NCBI RefSeq assembly: GCF_001187785.1
Contig: NZ_CP012154.1
Coordinates: forward strand, 3,404,501 to 3,468,500
Length of the DNA stretch: 64,000 bases
Reading direction: 5' to 3'
Origin: Wenzhouxiangella marina
Lineage (GTDB): Bacteria > Pseudomonadota > Gammaproteobacteria > Xanthomonadales > Wenzhouxiangellaceae
The position numbers and the translations under genes were made by a program. Shown here piece after piece: positions 1-9,855 of this stretch (positions are counted from its first letter, which is position 1; each line of letters opens with the position of its first letter). Below the pieces are notes generated by a model. The model was not told the DNA's origin, ran no database searches, and worked only from the letters and a program-made list of their open reading frames with translations.

Positions 1-217
1 GTTGGGAGCGAGGCACCTCGTCAACCGGCTCTTGAAGGCGGCAGCGAAGAACGCTGATCATCTCGCCCAGAAAGTGCGGAGTGTCCAACGTTCGCTCACC
101 AGCATCTGTCTCTCACCCCCCTTCGATCGTTCAGGGCCAGGGAACACCGGCGAAAAGCTCAGTCGTTGCGGCCAGGTGCGCTAGACTGCGGGCCGAATCC
201 TTGGCTCCGAAAATCTC

Positions 218-757
218 ATGGCCTTGAGTGCGACAACGTACAAGATGCACCTCGACCTATCCGATACGGATCGTGGCGTCTATGAAGAGCTCCGGCATAC
301 GGTAGCGCGCCACCCCTCGGAAACCGAGGAGCGGTTGACTGCTCGAATTCTGGCTTTTGGGCTGTTCTGGGACCCACGCATGCATTTCGGGCGCGGCCTA
401 TCAGACGTCGACGAGGCCGCCTTGTGGTCCAGGAACCTGGAGGGGCAGATCGAGCACTGGGTTGAGGTGGGTCGACCCGATGCTGATCGGCTGAAGCGGT
501 GTTCCAATCGGACGGATCGCTTGACTCTGCTGGCCTATGGCAACCAGGACGTGTGGGCCGCTCAGGTCCTGCCCAAAGTGGCAAATCTGGACAAGCTGGC
601 CATTGCTTCTCTGCCCCAGGCGCCGATGAACGAACTGGCCGTTGACCTGCCGCGCAGCATCCACTGGGGCCTGATGATTACAGACGACGTGCTCTACGTC
701 AGCGACGGCGATCGGCAAGTGGAGATCGCGCTCAGCTGGCTCAAGCGCTCAGGCTGA
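218..757 (+). CDS. yaeQ: YaeQ family protein
   Basis: The 179-aa product matches the YaeQ family in length and along its whole sequence: it opens MALSATTYKMHLDLSDTDRG, then has ARHPSETEERLTARILAF, the FGRGLSDVDEAALW segment and IEHWVEVGRPDADRL, all typical of YaeQ. The family is compact, has a PD-(D/E)xK-like fold and no settled biochemical role; early work on the homologue RfaH-suppressor suggested a link to transcription elongation but this is not firm. The protein has no signal peptide, so it should be cytosolic. It is a single gene; nothing on the same strand is close enough to form an operon. Family assignment is by recalled motifs and I am confident in it; function is open. Confidence 0.9.
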   Translation: MALSATTYKMHLDLSDTDRGVYEELRHTVARHPSETEERLTARILAFGLFWDPRMHFGRGLSDVDEAALWSRNLEGQIEHWVEVGRPDADRLKRCSNRTDRLTLLAYGNQDVWAAQVLPKVANLDKLAIASLPQAPMNELAVDLPRSIHWGLMITDDVLYVSDGDRQVEIALSWLKRSG

Positions 758-1086
758 CCCGAAACACTCAGGCTTGTTCAGGACATGCCCAGCCATCTTG
801 CTGATTTCAATGAGTTGACCGCTGGGCGACTCATTGATTCCGGGTCGGGTGGTCGGAAAGGTGGCCAATGCCGGGAAGGGCGGCATTGCATCCGTGCCTG
901 GACTTCGAGTTGCATTAGGGCGCACCGGGGATGCCTTGCTTCCAGCACGGATCCTTGATCTTCATGCCAGCTTCGACCTTATCAGGTTTCAAGCCCCCCT
1001 TTCGACAAGGCCCTTTTCTGGCCCAATGCCTGGCACCTTGAACTGTAGCCAAAGAATGCAGAGTCGATCATTCTGGAGAGACCGTT
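758..1086. other. intergenic stretch, no gene recognised
   Basis: About 330 bases between yaeQ and the next gene. A short open frame (834-1097) has no recognisable protein features and no ribosome binding site, so I do not call it. I see no RNA gene or clear promoter here. Confidence 0.4.
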
Positions 1087-2001
1087 TTGCAAAGTAGACA
1101 TCTGATCGTCAGTCTTGTGGCTTTGGTCGCTATATCTTCTGCGATCATTCTGTTCATTGATGGCCCATCTGAACCATCTTCAGAAGCAGGCAGTCTTGAG
1201 CTGGAGCACTCCGAGGAGACTGAACAGGGTCAGTTGGGGGATATTTCAGAGAATGCAGCCAGTCAAGTCGCCGCGATAAGCAGATCTCTTGAAAACGAGC
1301 TACTCACTGACGAAGCCCGACTTATCCAAGAGGATATCGCTAGGCTTAGAAGCCCCTCCTCCCTTTCAGAACTGATCGGAGTTGATGGCGATGCGATGGG
1401 TCATGGATCATTTCAGTCTGATCAAATTCTTGCAGCATGGGCATCGTGTTCACTGATAAACGAGCTGGACAGCAATGATCCGGCCAAACGACCTTGGCTC
1501 GAACGGCTCGAAAGCTTTTGCGATTTGGACGGTGACGAAGAGTATGTTTCCGAGGCGTGGGATAGTTCCGGCTACCACAACACGTTGCAACTCATTAATG
1601 CAGACCTGGATCTCAACCACCCAGAGGGAGCCATCGAAACGATACGCAGGACCATCGCGAATGCCTCTAGCATCGGTGAGTTGCGTGCTTCTGCTGCGTG
1701 GTTGATCGAGATTGCCTCTCAAGGCAAACACATCGAATCAGAAGTCTTGAATTTTGACGGAATTTCTTGGGAAGACGCCCACATTGCTGCGCAAGACGCT
1801 GTGTCGATATATTACTGCCAGATGAACGGAGGGTGCGGCACAGATCACTTTCTGACCTTTGCGGTTTGCTCCAATCTTGGGTGCGACTCATCGGTGAATG
1901 ATATCGAGTCGGCGATCTATCGAGGTAGGCCCCCAAGACACTTTGACGCTGTCAATCAGGTACTGTCGTTCTTCTATCAGGCAAGACGTTCTTCGCAATA
2001 G
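1087..2001 (+). CDS. hypothetical membrane-anchored periplasmic protein
   Basis: I do not recognise this 304-aa protein. The start is a TTG at 1087, chosen because GGAGAG lies about 8 bases upstream and the next residues form a signal anchor: MQSRHLIVSLVALVAISSAIILF. After one N-terminal hydrophobic segment comes a Glu/Ser-rich linker (about residues 28-60) and an acidic, helical soluble part. Cysteines at WASCSLI, ESFCDL, YYCQMNGGCG and VCSNLGCD suggest disulfides in a periplasmic domain. GC content looks lower than in its neighbours, which would fit recent transfer, but that was judged by eye. Similar alpha-helical proteins of unknown role are common in Lysobacterales. No operon partner. 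Confidence 0.6.
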   Translation: MQSRHLIVSLVALVAISSAIILFIDGPSEPSSEAGSLELEHSEETEQGQLGDISENAASQVAAISRSLENELLTDEARLIQEDIARLRSPSSLSELIGVDGDAMGHGSFQSDQILAAWASCSLINELDSNDPAKRPWLERLESFCDLDGDEEYVSEAWDSSGYHNTLQLINADLDLNHPEGAIETIRRTIANASSIGELRASAAWLIEIASQGKHIESEVLNFDGISWEDAHIAAQDAVSIYYCQMNGGCGTDHFLTFAVCSNLGCDSSVNDIESAIYRGRPPRHFDAVNQVLSFFYQARRSSQ

Positions 2002-2348
2002 TAATGGCGACTGACCTCGACCGGACGCCCATCGTTCGAGGAACAACCCTACGCTACGCTGCAGCCATATCCCGCTTCCAACTTCAGACGGGCTGTCAGA
2101 CTGACTGCACGACCCACCCCCGCAGCTCCATCTGCGCCCGTCCCGGTTTGTCGGCGCAGTACAAACCAGAACAGGACTCCCACATTGGACATGCGCCGAA
2201 GTACCGAGGCGAGATCCAGAAGCGCACAGCAGTTGCAGGGAGCGCCCCTTGAACTGGAATACCAAAGGGCGTTCCAGGAAGCCCTTTGCGCTGGGAGCCA
2301 AAGGCTCTACCCGGCTCCCGATTCTTCCATCACCCTCTGGTGCAGCGG
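2002..2348. other. intergenic stretch, no gene recognised
   Basis: About 350 bases between converging genes. A small inverted repeat AAAGGGC (2264-2270) / GCCCTTT (2281-2287) could form a hairpin, but no T-run follows, so it is not a convincing terminator. Overlapping short open frames here show no protein features. Confidence 0.35.
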
Positions 2349-4160
2349 TCAGGGCGGCGAGAGAACTTCGAATCGATCCTCGAAAAGGAGTTCGGGAAAC
2401 TCGAATGCACCAACATCACACTTTGGATCTCTTGGGATACCGCGTTGATCGACAAGCACGCCGAGTGTCGAGCAGTCACCGGCCACATCTAAAGCAATGC
2501 TACTGCGCTGCAAGGCGTGAGTCTGGGTAAATCCGCCGTTGTCGGCCAGCGGGAGCAGGGCCAGAGAAGCAGCATCTGCGCTGGTGCCCGTGCAGCTATC
2601 GTCCGTGACTAGACTTGCCGATGCCACATCGGCAGGCCGATTGCAGATTGAATCACTGGATGCATTGCTCAGCAACACATTGGTCAGCGTCAAATCGGTC
2701 ATTTGAGAACGAAACAAGGCGGATTGATCTGTCGAACTACTGCTCGCCAAGTTGTTGGCCATCGTCACATGCGTAAGCGTGAGATTGCCCTGGCCTCGCA
2801 GATCCATCACGAACCCGACACCCTCTGAAGTATCGATAGCACCGTCGAGTTGATTACCGGAAATCGTTACATTGGTCAATGCGAGATCCTCTGCTAGAGC
2901 TCCGATCGCGCCACCACGCTGGTATAGACCCTGGGCCACATTACTGCTGATCTCCGCTTCACTGATCACCGTGGTGCCGGTCTGCAGATAGAGCCCACCT
3001 CCGCCCACGAAATCGGAGACAAACGAGGCCAGCCGAATTGCCTGGTTCTCGCTGACCCGGCTATTTCGGACGACTGTGTCGCTTGATCGCGCAAAGATGC
3101 CGCCCCCCATTGCGTTACCGTAATTGTTCACTCGATTTCCACTGATCGTCGACCCGGCAACCAACAGGGAAGAATGCGCCACACCAATACCACCACCGTA
3201 TCCTGCGCCGGGCTGATCACTGTACAACTGATTCATGCTGACCTCGGAATCGATCAAGGTCACGAGTGAGCTATAGGCGCCGAGCCCGGCACCAAAGCCA
3301 AAATTACCACTGACTCGATTGTCTCGGATCTGGCTTCGATAAACGGACAACTCGGAGTAGCCAGCCAGGATGCCTGCTCCTGTTCCCGTTGCAATTTCAT
3401 TGCCTGAAACGATCGTATCCGTCAGCGTCACAGTGCTGTAACCCTGGGCGACAAGCCCACCGCCTCCGAAATGGTCAGCGAGATTGTTCGAGATACTCCC
3501 GCCCTCCACTGACAGATCGGCCTCATTGACTCCGATTCCACCACCAGAAGCCATAGGTCCGGTGGCGTTGTAGCTCACGACCGTGTTCTCGAGCGCAATC
3601 AATCCGGCAAATGCTCCGATTCCCGCCCACCCGAGCGAGGAATAGTTGGAGCTGACGAGTGAGTGGGTGATCGTCAGGTCGGCGAGACTACTGAAGACCC
3701 CGCCGCCCAATTCCGTGGTGTGGCCGCCAGTAATGGTCAGACTGTCCAACAGGACATCAATGTTTCCATCGACGGTGCCTTCTATGTCGAAGACCCGGGA
3801 CACGCCATTGCCATCGACGATCAAACCACCGTAGTCGCCCGGCACAGGCCCACCGATCACGAGCGAGCCCCTGATCTCGAACGGAGTATCGGGGCTGGCA
3901 ATCGTGATCGTACTGTTGACCAGCGCGGGATCGAACACGACCATGTCCAAGCCGTCCTGGCCAGCGATGCAGCCATCAACCGCCAGACCCGTATTCGCCG
4001 CTTCGATAGCAGCACGCAGGGTACACGCGGCAGGGTAAGTTCCCACTGGCCCGTCCAGCGCGCTGTCCACGGTGATCGTCGCCGCCTGCAGCGAACCCGC
4101 CGCCAGCACCGAACTTACCGCAACCGAAAGCGGCCACTGCCGCAGCTGATACTTGTTCAT
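2349..4160 (-). CDS. secreted CSLREA / choice-of-anchor Q beta-helix protein
   Basis: A 603-aa exported protein. The signal peptide is about residues 1-26 (MNKYQLRQWPLSVAVSSVLA, ending SLQAA). Next is a CSLREA-like domain with the signature CTLRAAIEAANT near residues 47-58, then a long right-handed beta-helix made of repeated turns such as ISGNRVNNYGNAMGGGIFA. The C-terminal part (QRGIPRD...CDVGAFEF) is the choice-of-anchor Q ending. The protein finishes in LLFEDRFEVLSPP, a motif shared with 18276-20096 and 4727-7705. Proteins of this type are surface or secreted, often polymorphic; a ligand is not known. It is a paralogue of the protein at 18276-20096, sharing signal peptide, order of domains and tail. 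Role (adhesion, matrix) is inference. Confidence 0.85.
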   Translation of the reverse strand: MNKYQLRQWPLSVAVSSVLAAGSLQAATITVDSALDGPVGTYPAACTLRAAIEAANTGLAVDGCIAGQDGLDMVVFDPALVNSTITIASPDTPFEIRGSLVIGGPVPGDYGGLIVDGNGVSRVFDIEGTVDGNIDVLLDSLTITGGHTTELGGGVFSSLADLTITHSLVSSNYSSLGWAGIGAFAGLIALENTVVSYNATGPMASGGGIGVNEADLSVEGGSISNNLADHFGGGGLVAQGYSTVTLTDTIVSGNEIATGTGAGILAGYSELSVYRSQIRDNRVSGNFGFGAGLGAYSSLVTLIDSEVSMNQLYSDQPGAGYGGGIGVAHSSLLVAGSTISGNRVNNYGNAMGGGIFARSSDTVVRNSRVSENQAIRLASFVSDFVGGGGLYLQTGTTVISEAEISSNVAQGLYQRGGAIGALAEDLALTNVTISGNQLDGAIDTSEGVGFVMDLRGQGNLTLTHVTMANNLASSSSTDQSALFRSQMTDLTLTNVLLSNASSDSICNRPADVASASLVTDDSCTGTSADAASLALLPLADNGGFTQTHALQRSSIALDVAGDCSTLGVLVDQRGIPRDPKCDVGAFEFPELLFEDRFEVLSPP

Positions 4161-4191
4161 TCGCCAACCCCGTCTACTTGCCGACGCAATC

Positions 4192-4653
4192 CTAACAGAT
4201 CACCGACCTGGCATCCCACGCCCGACCCGCAACCCATGACCTCGTCGGGAAAGAAGCTGCGCCGAGGATGCCCTGTTCGCCCAGCGGGGCGAGCGCGCTC
4301 AGATCGTACGCTTCGAAGTTGTCAGGCGCTGTCCAGGCACCCAGACGAAGCGAGCGAGACTGGGTGCTCGGCCCGCCCGCTGGATGATCCATGGCCCGGA
4401 TTTCCGCAGACGGCCGCTCCTCGATCCAGCCAGAGTGCAGGACGTTCGTCGGGCTGCCCGTATCGATCAGGAAACGAAGCGCCTGTCCGTCGATTTCACC
4501 ATCGATCATCAGATAGCGGTCGCCTGGAACGCGCGGCAGTTCAGCCTTTCCAGTGGCGGAGCAGACCTCGAGGTCGAGCTCGAAGCGGTCGTCAGAAGGC
4601 TCGTTTGTCAGCACCCGCTCGAGGACTACGGGACCGGTCTGGTTGTGCGGCAC
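4192..4653 (-). CDS. retropepsin-like aspartyl protease fragment
   Basis: The 153-aa product carries one retroviral-type aspartic protease half: RFLIDTGSPTNVLH holds the catalytic D-T-G, and LGEQGILGAASF corresponds to the conserved G-I-L-G-A segment before the end of the fold. Normally more strand follows this segment; here it ends in TRSWVAGRAWDARSVIC, which does not look like family sequence, so the 3' end may be frameshifted or truncated. The GTG start at 4653 is the only plausible one before the upstream metallopeptidase gene ends; no signal peptide precedes it although relatives are usually exported. It follows 4727-7705 by 73 bases on the same strand. Could be a decaying gene. Confidence 0.5.
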   Translation of the reverse strand: MPHNQTGPVVLERVLTNEPSDDRFELDLEVCSATGKAELPRVPGDRYLMIDGEIDGQALRFLIDTGSPTNVLHSGWIEERPSAEIRAMDHPAGGPSTQSRSLRLGAWTAPDNFEAYDLSALAPLGEQGILGAASFPTRSWVAGRAWDARSVIC

Positions 4654-4726
4654 GCGCGGCGCAGGTCGGGCCCGCGCCGAGCTTGCTCGGGCGGGGCTCC
4701 TGCGTCGCTGCGTCGCCCTCGCGGCC

Positions 4727-7705
4727 TCAGGGCTCGAAACGGTCCTGGAAGATCAGGGGTTCCTGCGGCGTCTGGATGATACAGACACGCAGGGACCAGG
4801 CATCGAGGCTGCCGCCGTCCTGATTCGCTCCGTCGTCGATGGTCAGCGTCCAGATGCCGTTGCTGTCCTGACCGTCAAGGGCCGACAGGGGGTTCTCGGG
4901 CTGGTAGCTCAGGCCATCGGTCGGTGGGCAGGGCCAGCTCAGAGGGCTGAGCTCGGACTCGTCATCGAAACCGATCGCCACATTGTTCTGGCTGCCGCAG
5001 GTCTGATCGAGCAGCACCACGGAACTACCCGCCGGGTTGGACAGGGTCACGGTCAGATCCTGCACGTAGCTGTGGGTGATGCCCAGTCCGACGAGGTCGA
5101 CATCGACGATGGTGCCGCCAGCCGCGAAGTCGAGCACCGAGCTGACCGTGGGCGTGCCGCTCGCGCTGATCGCCTTCGGCAGGTCGGTGCTGGCCACCGT
5201 CTGGCAGCTGATCGCCGAGGTGGTGAACTGGCGTGGAGCACCGGCTTGCAGGCCACAGCCGTTCTGCGAGCTGACCCGCCAGAAATAGTCCGTACTGCCC
5301 TGCAACAGGCCTTCGGGGACTTGCAGGCTGGTGCCCGTCACGGTTTGAGAAAGCACTGGCGAGGCAAAGTCGGACTGCTCGTCGACCTCGACGAGGTACT
5401 GATCCACACCGGAAACCGCCGCCCATTCCAGCAGGACCGTGACAGCGTCGATCGAGGCACCATCGGCCGGGCCGAGCAGGTCGGGTGCGGTCGCAGGCGG
5501 CGCGAGGACGGTCAGCGCCAGGTTGTCCTGGCGAGTCCCGCTACTGGCCGTGCCCGTCACGGTGACGTCGAAGACGCCCTCGACCAGTCCACCGAGCTCC
5601 AGCTCGCTGGTGAAGGGCGGCGCCTGGTCGTTCTGGGAGAACGCCGCGCTGCCGCCATGGCCGAGTGCCGCGAGCGACACCGTCTCGGCAAAGGCCCCGA
5701 TCTGCCCCACGGCCACATCGACCGCGGCCGTCTGTCCCACGCAGGCTTCCAGGGTCGCGGGCGAGACCACCACGCTGAAATCGTCATTACCGACTTCGAT
5801 GGTGAAGTCCGTATTGCTCAGGTCGAAGAAGATGTTGTCGCTGCAGCGAACGCGCAACCGGGCCTGCGAGGTCACCATGCCCGGCACGGTGATCGTTTCC
5901 GAGCCGTCGTTGGGGGTGCTGCTGGCCAGGCTGAGATCGAAGTTCTGCCCGCCGTCGGTGGACAGATCGATGTCCACAGCCGCGCAGGACACGGGCGCCT
6001 GATCGGTGCCCGCCACGTTCCAGGTGACCGTCTCGCTGGCACCACCAGCCCAGATCACGGCCGTGTTGGGGGCCGTCACGAGGAAAGGCCCCGAGCCGCC
6101 GTCGACGTCGAAGACGACTTCATCGTAGTCCACGCCCCCACCACCGGCGTGGTCGTCCAGGGCGGTCAGGCGGAAGCTCATCGTGCGTGAGCTCGTGGGC
6201 AGCGTCTCGCCCACGCTCGTGGTGTTGTTCAGCAGATCGTTCAGGCGCGGAAAGAGGCGCACCGGCTCGGCCGTCGCCGGGAAGGACCGGAACAGGGGCG
6301 GACCGTTGTCGCTGGTCAGATCGTGCTGCTCCCAGCGATAGCGCAGGCCATTGCCATCGGGGTCGGTGGCGCTGCCGGTCAGCATGAAGGGCGTTTCGGC
6401 CGGGATGGTAAATCCGCCGGTGCCGGCATCGACCGTCGGTGCCTGATTGTCCAGGCTGTCGACCGTACCGCAGCTGGCCCCGCCGGCCAGGAGAAAGGCA
6501 CTGATCTCGTCGAAGTTGCCGGTATGGAAATGGGCATCGGAATTGCTCTGCAGATTGGTGCTGCAGATGCCGGCATAGGCCATGATCGTCGATCCGCTGA
6601 AGGGCTCGTAGGGGATCGGCCCGACACTGCCGGAACAGTTGTTGAAGGTGTGGTTACCGCCAAACTGGTGGCCAATCTCGTGGGCGACGTAGTCGACGTC
6701 GAAGGGATCGCCCACTGGAGAGCCGAGGCCAGTCACGCCGCGCGCCTTGATGCCGGTACCGCAGACCGAACGGAGTCTGGCGATCCCGCCCCCGCCGGTC
6801 GAGAACACGTGGCCGATGTCGTAGTTGGCCGAGCCGATCACCGCGTCGAGATTGGCCTGGTTCTCGCCCAGCATCGTCGACCCGTTGTTGTTCGTGTAGG
6901 GGTCCGTGGCGCCATTGGTGTAGATCACATCGTCGGTATTGGCGATCAGGGTGAAGCTGACCGACAGCTCGTCCTCGTAGATGCCGCTGACGCGGTTCAT
7001 GGTGGTGACGATCGCGGCCAGGGCCAGGGGCACGGTGCCGCCGTGGAACTGGGTGTACTCGCCGGTGGCCGCCATGGCCAGACGATAGGTGCGAAGTTCG
7101 TCACCGCGGGCGCGCTGACCGGCAAAGCGCTCGATCACCTCGACCGAAAGGGGCTCGCCTTCGGGCGGCTGCAGGTTGGGAAGGTCGAGGGGCCGCGGCA
7201 GATCTTCGCGCCAGTAACTGACGTAGACGTCGCTTCGATCCCGCCAGTAAGGATCGATGAACCAGCTGCCGTCATGGCCACGCACCATCGCGTGAAAACC
7301 CTGTGGCGTGACATCGAGCCAGACCCGCTGACCGCTCCCATCGACGGCGACGCCGCGATAGGTCCGAATCTCCGGATAGCGCTTGGCCAGGCCCGGTGAA
7401 AGCAGCCCGCTGCGCTGCACCCGGAAATCGACGAAATGGCCGTCCGGGTGCGGCAGACTCAGCAACAGTTCGCGATCCGAACCCCGGACCTCGGCACCCT
7501 GGGCCGAGGCCCGCTCCAAGCGGTCACTCATGGCCGAAAGATCCAGGCTCAGCGAGCGGAAACGAATGGGCTCGACGGTTCGTTCAGCGCTCGCACTCAG
7601 GCCCGGCGCATCGACATCCGCCCACAGCGATTGCGAGGACTCGGCCTGTGCCGAAGAAACGAACAGGGCCGCCACCAGGGCGACCAGCATCACCGGGTTT
7701 TTCAT
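4727..7705 (-). CDS. secreted reprolysin-like (M12B-type) metallopeptidase with FnIII and P domains
   Basis: A 992-aa exported zinc protease. Signal peptide residues 1-21 (MKNPVMLVALVAALFVSSAQA). A propeptide-like region runs to about 200. The catalytic domain has HEIGHQFGGNH at residues 342-352, the HExxHxxGxxH metzincin zinc motif. Downstream are a region with IPAETPFMLTGSATDPDGNG (Ig/PKD-like), then a fibronectin-III-like module (LLEWAAVSGVDQYLVEVDEQ) and a C-terminal proprotein-convertase P domain (DLTVTLSNPAGSSVVLLDQ ... NGIWTLTIDD). It ends in LIFQDRFEP, the tail seen in two other exported proteins here. It is expected to act outside the cell on proteins; P domains commonly help folding or substrate binding. 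Possibly co-transcribed with the aspartyl protease-like gene downstream. Confidence 0.9.
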   Translation of the reverse strand: MKNPVMLVALVAALFVSSAQAESSQSLWADVDAPGLSASAERTVEPIRFRSLSLDLSAMSDRLERASAQGAEVRGSDRELLLSLPHPDGHFVDFRVQRSGLLSPGLAKRYPEIRTYRGVAVDGSGQRVWLDVTPQGFHAMVRGHDGSWFIDPYWRDRSDVYVSYWREDLPRPLDLPNLQPPEGEPLSVEVIERFAGQRARGDELRTYRLAMAATGEYTQFHGGTVPLALAAIVTTMNRVSGIYEDELSVSFTLIANTDDVIYTNGATDPYTNNNGSTMLGENQANLDAVIGSANYDIGHVFSTGGGGIARLRSVCGTGIKARGVTGLGSPVGDPFDVDYVAHEIGHQFGGNHTFNNCSGSVGPIPYEPFSGSTIMAYAGICSTNLQSNSDAHFHTGNFDEISAFLLAGGASCGTVDSLDNQAPTVDAGTGGFTIPAETPFMLTGSATDPDGNGLRYRWEQHDLTSDNGPPLFRSFPATAEPVRLFPRLNDLLNNTTSVGETLPTSSRTMSFRLTALDDHAGGGGVDYDEVVFDVDGGSGPFLVTAPNTAVIWAGGASETVTWNVAGTDQAPVSCAAVDIDLSTDGGQNFDLSLASSTPNDGSETITVPGMVTSQARLRVRCSDNIFFDLSNTDFTIEVGNDDFSVVVSPATLEACVGQTAAVDVAVGQIGAFAETVSLAALGHGGSAAFSQNDQAPPFTSELELGGLVEGVFDVTVTGTASSGTRQDNLALTVLAPPATAPDLLGPADGASIDAVTVLLEWAAVSGVDQYLVEVDEQSDFASPVLSQTVTGTSLQVPEGLLQGSTDYFWRVSSQNGCGLQAGAPRQFTTSAISCQTVASTDLPKAISASGTPTVSSVLDFAAGGTIVDVDLVGLGITHSYVQDLTVTLSNPAGSSVVLLDQTCGSQNNVAIGFDDESELSPLSWPCPPTDGLSYQPENPLSALDGQDSNGIWTLTIDDGANQDGGSLDAWSLRVCIIQTPQEPLIFQDRFEP

Positions 7706-7782
7706 CTGCGTGACCGATCTCGGGTATAGATTGGACCCGCAGCATATACCGAAGCCGTCACCGTCTCATCCAGAGCCTGGCG

Positions 7783-9855
7783 TCAGTCCTTGAGATACTC
7801 CGCCAGCCAGGCGTGGACCTCGTCCCAGAAGTACTTGGCTTCCTTGCCGTTCATGATCCAGTGGTTGGCGTCATGGAAGACGAGCAGGCGCGAGGGCACC
7901 TGCATGCGCTGAAGGTAGGACCAGGCGGCGATCGTCTGGTTGACCGGCACGCGGTAGTCGAGCTCGCCGATGGTCAGCATCGTCGGAGTCGAGAACTGGC
8001 CCGCGTAGGTCGAGGGGCTCTGCTCGCGCCAGACCGGGCTGTCGCCCCAGGGCGGGCCGCCGTTCATGCGCTCGCGATGGTAGATGCCGTCGCTGGTCGA
8101 GTACTGGCCTTCCAGATCGACCAGACCGGCGTGGCCGACCAGGGCGTCGAAGCGATCGGTGGTGGCCAGCAGCCAGTTGACCAGGTGGCCGCCGTAGCTG
8201 GCACCCGAGGCGGCCTGGCGCTCGGGGTCGATGAAGGCAAAGCGCTCGATGGCGGCGTCGGCGGCTTCGATCAGCTCCTCGCCAGGCGTCTTCAGCGGGT
8301 CGCCCTCGATGTTGCGCGAGAACTCGGCGCCGTAGCCGACCGAGCCCGTGTAGTCGGTCAGCAGCACGACGTAACCGGCCGAGGCCAGCAGGTGCGGGCT
8401 CCAGCGCACGTGGTCACTGTCCAGGGAGGAGCTGAAGGGGCCACCGTGGATGAACAGGACCAGGGGATAGCGCTCGTTCTCGTCGAAGCCGGGCGGCAGG
8501 GCGATCCAGTTGTGGATGCGACGGCCCTTCGAGCTGGTGAACCAGAACTCGCGGAAGGCCGGACGATCCAGGCCAGCGGCACGCTCGCTGTTGAACGAGG
8601 TCAGGGCCACGTGCTGTCCCGTGGCCGGATCGACCCGAACCAGCTCGGCCGGCGTGGTCGAGCTTTCCCAGACCGCCACCAGGGCATCGTCGCTGGCCAC
8701 CGGACTGCCGTAGACGCCCGAGGACTCGGCATCGAGCACGCGCACCTCACCGCCGGCCGCCGGCATGGCGAACAGGCGCGTGCGGCCATGATCGTGGGCA
8801 CTGAAGTAGAAGGTCTGGCCGTCCGGAGAGAGATCACCGCCGTTGACCGAGCGATCGAAGTCGGCGGTCAGCACCTCCAGCTCGCCGTCGATGCCCTCGC
8901 CGTTCCAGCGGGCACGGGCGATCTCCGTGTGGTTGTAGACGTACTCGTTGATCGGCTCCCAGGCGCAATAGAGGTAGTCACCGTCCGGCGAGAACATGGC
9001 GCCGGTGCAGCTGTAGTCCTGGCTGTCGGTGACGGCCTCGACCTCGCCTTCCAGCGAGATCCGGTAGAGATGCTGCCGAACGACCGCGTGGGCGGCTTCA
9101 TGCAGGTTCTCGGTGGCGGTGACGACGAGGGCCTGACCATCCGGCGTCCAGGCCGCATCCAGACCGCCCTCGTAACCGGGGCCGCTGACCAGGTCGGAAC
9201 CGAACATCAGATCGCGGACCTCCGCGCCCGGCTCGGCGGCGGTCACGAACAGGCGGGTCTGCTTTTCGTCGCGCCAGTGATCCCAGTCGCGAATCGGGAA
9301 GATCTCGTAGCGTGAGACGTTGACGCCCGCGTCTTCCTCGGCCTGCGCACGCTCGGCATTGGCCGCATCGTCGGCCGCGTCCGGCCAGACACGGCTCTCG
9401 AAGGCGATCATCGAGCCATCCGGGCTCCAGAGCGGGCTGGAGGCACCGGTGGACAAGGCGGTGATGGCGATCGCTTCGCCCGGGCCGTTCATCGGCAGCA
9501 CGTGGATCTGGGCTTTCGCATCCTCGTCCGTGCTCCGCTTGGCCGAGAAGGCGATGGCGCCGCCGTCGGGACGCCAGTCGACCCCGCTCTCGCCGCCCGG
9601 CGTGTGGGTCAGGCGGCGCGGCGGCACGGAGCCATCCACCGTGATCAGCCAGAGATCCGAGACTTCGCCGTCGTCCTCGTAGGACGGCTCGGTGACCGAG
9701 ACCACCGCCTGGCGCCCGTCCGGACTCAGCACCGGCGAGCCCAGGCGCTGCATCAGCCAGACATCCTCGTGGGTGACGGGGCGCAGTTCGGAGGGCTGGC
9801 TCCAGGCCAGGCCGCAGATCAGGGACAGGATCAGAACGGACAGCATTCGCAACAT
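7783..9855 (-). CDS. S9 family prolyl oligopeptidase-type peptidase
   Basis: A 690-aa serine peptidase of family S9 (acylaminoacyl/dipeptidyl peptidase type). It begins with a signal peptide (MLRMLSVLILSLICGLAWSQ), so it is periplasmic or secreted. Residues about 35-420 contain PD40/WD-like propeller repeats (LSPDGRQAVVSV, WSPDGSMIAF, WTPDGQALVV, FSPDGDYLYC). The alpha/beta hydrolase domain follows, with the nucleophile in GASYGG (Ser553), the acid in GELDYRVP (Asp633) and the base in DANHWIMN (His665). All three catalytic residues are present. The length is usual for the family. It would release dipeptides or trim peptides during protein catabolism, which fits the protease next to it. It is preceded by a 77-base gap from the metallopeptidase gene start. 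Confidence 0.92.
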   Translation of the reverse strand: MLRMLSVLILSLICGLAWSQPSELRPVTHEDVWLMQRLGSPVLSPDGRQAVVSVTEPSYEDDGEVSDLWLITVDGSVPPRRLTHTPGGESGVDWRPDGGAIAFSAKRSTDEDAKAQIHVLPMNGPGEAIAITALSTGASSPLWSPDGSMIAFESRVWPDAADDAANAERAQAEEDAGVNVSRYEIFPIRDWDHWRDEKQTRLFVTAAEPGAEVRDLMFGSDLVSGPGYEGGLDAAWTPDGQALVVTATENLHEAAHAVVRQHLYRISLEGEVEAVTDSQDYSCTGAMFSPDGDYLYCAWEPINEYVYNHTEIARARWNGEGIDGELEVLTADFDRSVNGGDLSPDGQTFYFSAHDHGRTRLFAMPAAGGEVRVLDAESSGVYGSPVASDDALVAVWESSTTPAELVRVDPATGQHVALTSFNSERAAGLDRPAFREFWFTSSKGRRIHNWIALPPGFDENERYPLVLFIHGGPFSSSLDSDHVRWSPHLLASAGYVVLLTDYTGSVGYGAEFSRNIEGDPLKTPGEELIEAADAAIERFAFIDPERQAASGASYGGHLVNWLLATTDRFDALVGHAGLVDLEGQYSTSDGIYHRERMNGGPPWGDSPVWREQSPSTYAGQFSTPTMLTIGELDYRVPVNQTIAAWSYLQRMQVPSRLLVFHDANHWIMNGKEAKYFWDEVHAWLAEYLKD

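Noticed and set aside
2-184. Short open frame at the left edge
   Set aside because: No protein features and no ribosome binding site can be judged at the cut end; it could be the end of a gene outside the window.
834-1097. An 87-codon frame before the TTG-started gene
   Set aside because: No recognisable sequence, no ribosome binding site, and it overlaps the start of a better gene.
2264-2287. Terminator between 1087-2001 and 2349-4160
   Set aside because: The inverted repeat AAAGGGC/GCCCTTT has no following T-run.
3663-6190. Long plus-strand frames opposite the beta-helix and metallopeptidase genes
   Set aside because: Arg/Gly/Ala-rich shadow frames of high-GC genes on the other strand; no domain and no start signals.
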